DNA of 6,728 bases from an uncultured Marinosulfonomonas sp. (GTDB lineage Bacteria; Pseudomonadota; Alphaproteobacteria; Rhodobacterales; Rhodobacteraceae): the NCBI GenBank assembly GCA_947311455.1, contig CAMZKY010000106.1, positions 1 to 6,728 of the forward strand. Reading direction: 5' to 3'. This document shows positions 5,420 through 6,728 of this stretch, piece after piece (position 1 is the stretch's first letter; the number at the start of each line of letters is the position of its first letter). The translations under genes were made by a program, and so were the position numbers. The notes under the pieces are model-generated. The model worked only from the letters and a program-made list of their open reading frames with translations. It was not told the origin of the DNA and did not search any database.

Positions 5420-6700
5420 CTAGTGGGATTTGCGAATACGCCGCACCACCCACCACACGCCCAAAATAACAAATGGCGTGGCAATGGCGGATAACATCGG
5501 TTTACCAACACCCATGGCTTTGGCAATCGGATAGCCCGCGTAACTAACCAGATTGATCGCATAATAGCTGATCGCCACCACCGACAACCCTTCTACGGTT
5601 TTTTGCAAGCGCAGCTGCGCATCGGCCCGTTCATCCATGCTTTTCAACAGGTTCTGGTTTTGCGCAGAGCGCTCCACCTCAACCCTGGTGCGCAGTAAAT
5701 CCGCCGCCCGCATCACACGGGTGGCAAGGGATTCAAGGCGTTCTTGCACCGACGAAATCGTCAGCATCGCCGGATCATAGCGGCGCATCATAAATTCCGA
5801 AAATGTTTGCCGCCCGCCAAATCGCTCCTCGCGCAAGGCCCCGACCCGTTGATTCACAATCGCCGCATAAGCCTTTGTTGCGCCAAACCGAAAACTGGTG
5901 CTGGCTGTCAACGCCTCAAGTTCTGACGAAATATCAAACAGCTCGTTCAGTTCCGTATCATGATTATGCACGGCCCCGTTCATGTTATTTACCAATTCGG
6001 AAACATGGGTATCAATCTGCGCCAGCCGTTTGGATAGTTCGCGCGCCTTTGGCAGGCCGATCATCGACATGGTTTTATAGGTTTCCACCTCGGTCAAACG
6101 CTGTATTGTGCGCCCGATGCGCCGCTCACCAGTGCCCTTTTCGATGAAAACCGAAAACCGCAAATGCCCCGCCTGATCAATGCGGAAATCGCCGGCAATG
6201 ATCGCAGATTTATCCAGCGTGTAAGATACCGCAATGCTTTCCGCGACAAAGCCGTCTTTCAGGCATTGCTCAACATCGTCCAAACTGTCCGGCATATCCT
6301 GAATACGGATCAATGCCGAAGTAATCCGCACCCCGGGCGCGTCCGCCAACCAATCCGCTGGAAATACCTCGAAATCCGCAGGATCGAACGGACGTTCCGA
6401 TTTTCCATCTGAAAAAACGGTGTAGGTTACAAATTCTGTGTGCAATTCCCACTTCAGCTTGAACCGGCCCAAATCGCCGAAATAATGCGTCGCCTCGGGG
6501 TGCGGATGCTGCGCCCCGTAACGATCAAGCAGGGTCAGTAAATGCGCCCTGTCAATTTCACGATCCCGATTGGCCGCATCAACGGGGTTTTTAATTGCCA
6601 AATACACGGCATTACACGGCGCGGTAATCAATGGATACGGGCGCGCATGCAATTCATTTGCCAATTGATAGCGAAGCGGATGATCTGGAATTTGGGTCAT
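5420..6700 (-). CDS. DUF3422 family membrane-anchored protein of unknown function
   Basis: I recognise this 426-residue protein as DUF3422 by its N-terminal HPLRYQLANELHARPYP (7-23) and its C-terminal KTVEGLSVVAISYYAINL region (367-384). The family's function is not established. The N-terminal two thirds is soluble and begins without a signal peptide. Residues about 215-262 and 315-370 are rich in charged and Leu/Ala positions in a helical pattern and could form coiled coils. Two C-terminal membrane helices follow (about 370-392 and 401-420), ending in the basic tail RRIRKSH, so the bulk is expected in the cytoplasm with a hairpin anchor. The start ATG (6700-6698) has AGG eight bases upstream and no better alternative. 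Length is as usual for the family. It converges on the transporter operon with a nine-base gap, so it is a separate transcription unit; its promoter lies beyond the right edge. Confidence 0.88.
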   Translation of the reverse strand: MTQIPDHPLRYQLANELHARPYPLITAPCNAVYLAIKNPVDAANRDREIDRAHLLTLLDRYGAQHPHPEATHYFGDLGRFKLKWELHTEFVTYTVFSDGKSERPFDPADFEVFPADWLADAPGVRITSALIRIQDMPDSLDDVEQCLKDGFVAESIAVSYTLDKSAIIAGDFRIDQAGHLRFSVFIEKGTGERRIGRTIQRLTEVETYKTMSMIGLPKARELSKRLAQIDTHVSELVNNMNGAVHNHDTELNELFDISSELEALTASTSFRFGATKAYAAIVNQRVGALREERFGGRQTFSEFMMRRYDPAMLTISSVQERLESLATRVMRAADLLRTRVEVERSAQNQNLLKSMDERADAQLRLQKTVEGLSVVAISYYAINLVSYAGYPIAKAMGVGKPMLSAIATPFVILGVWWVVRRIRKSH

Positions 6701-6728
6701 TTCGATGGCCTAAGCGATTTCATTCCCC

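Noticed and set aside
5412..5433. GCAAAT/ATTTGC stem between the convergent genes as a bidirectional terminator
   Set aside because: Only six AT-rich pairs with a 10-base loop and no T-run; too weak to call.

Overview
The window looks like a chromosomal segment of an alphaproteobacterium, most likely of the Rhodobacterales/roseobacter type. The reasons are moderate GC content, a peptide-type ABC substrate-binding protein with paired cysteines, and a DUF3422 protein next door. This assignment is by resemblance only. No mobile element, CRISPR array, rRNA or tRNA was seen.

Layout. Positions 1-409 (minus) hold the N-terminal 136 codons of an ArgE-type M20 metallopeptidase that runs off the left edge. 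Positions 410-814 form a 405-base divergent intergenic region rich in inverted repeats, with a credible sigma-70 promoter at 731-760 reading rightwards. Positions 815-5410 (plus) carry a peptide/nickel-type (Dpp/Opp) ABC uptake operon: a periplasmic binding protein (815-2512), a hairpin that probably attenuates transcription (2526-2561), a DppB-type permease (2592-3599), a DppC-type permease (3592-4497), and a second, divergent DppC-like permease. That last gene is split by an in-frame TGA at 4994-4996 into a 169-residue and a 130-residue piece (4487-4996 and 5018-5410). Positions 5420-6700 (minus) encode a complete DUF3422 protein that converges on the operon with a 9-base gap.

How the genes fit together. 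The binding protein should deliver a peptide or related ligand to the DppB/DppC channel in the inner membrane. A cytoplasmic ArgE-type deacylase is transcribed divergently from the same intergenic region, so uptake of N-acylated amino acids or peptides followed by deacylation is a reasonable but unproven idea. The operon as seen contains no ATP-binding subunit and ends against a convergent gene, so the ATPases must lie elsewhere or be borrowed.

Most interesting points: the third, divergent permease with a poorly conserved EAA loop and an in-frame TGA followed at once by a small hairpin; the missing ATPase genes; and the cluster of overlapping inverted repeats upstream of the binding protein.
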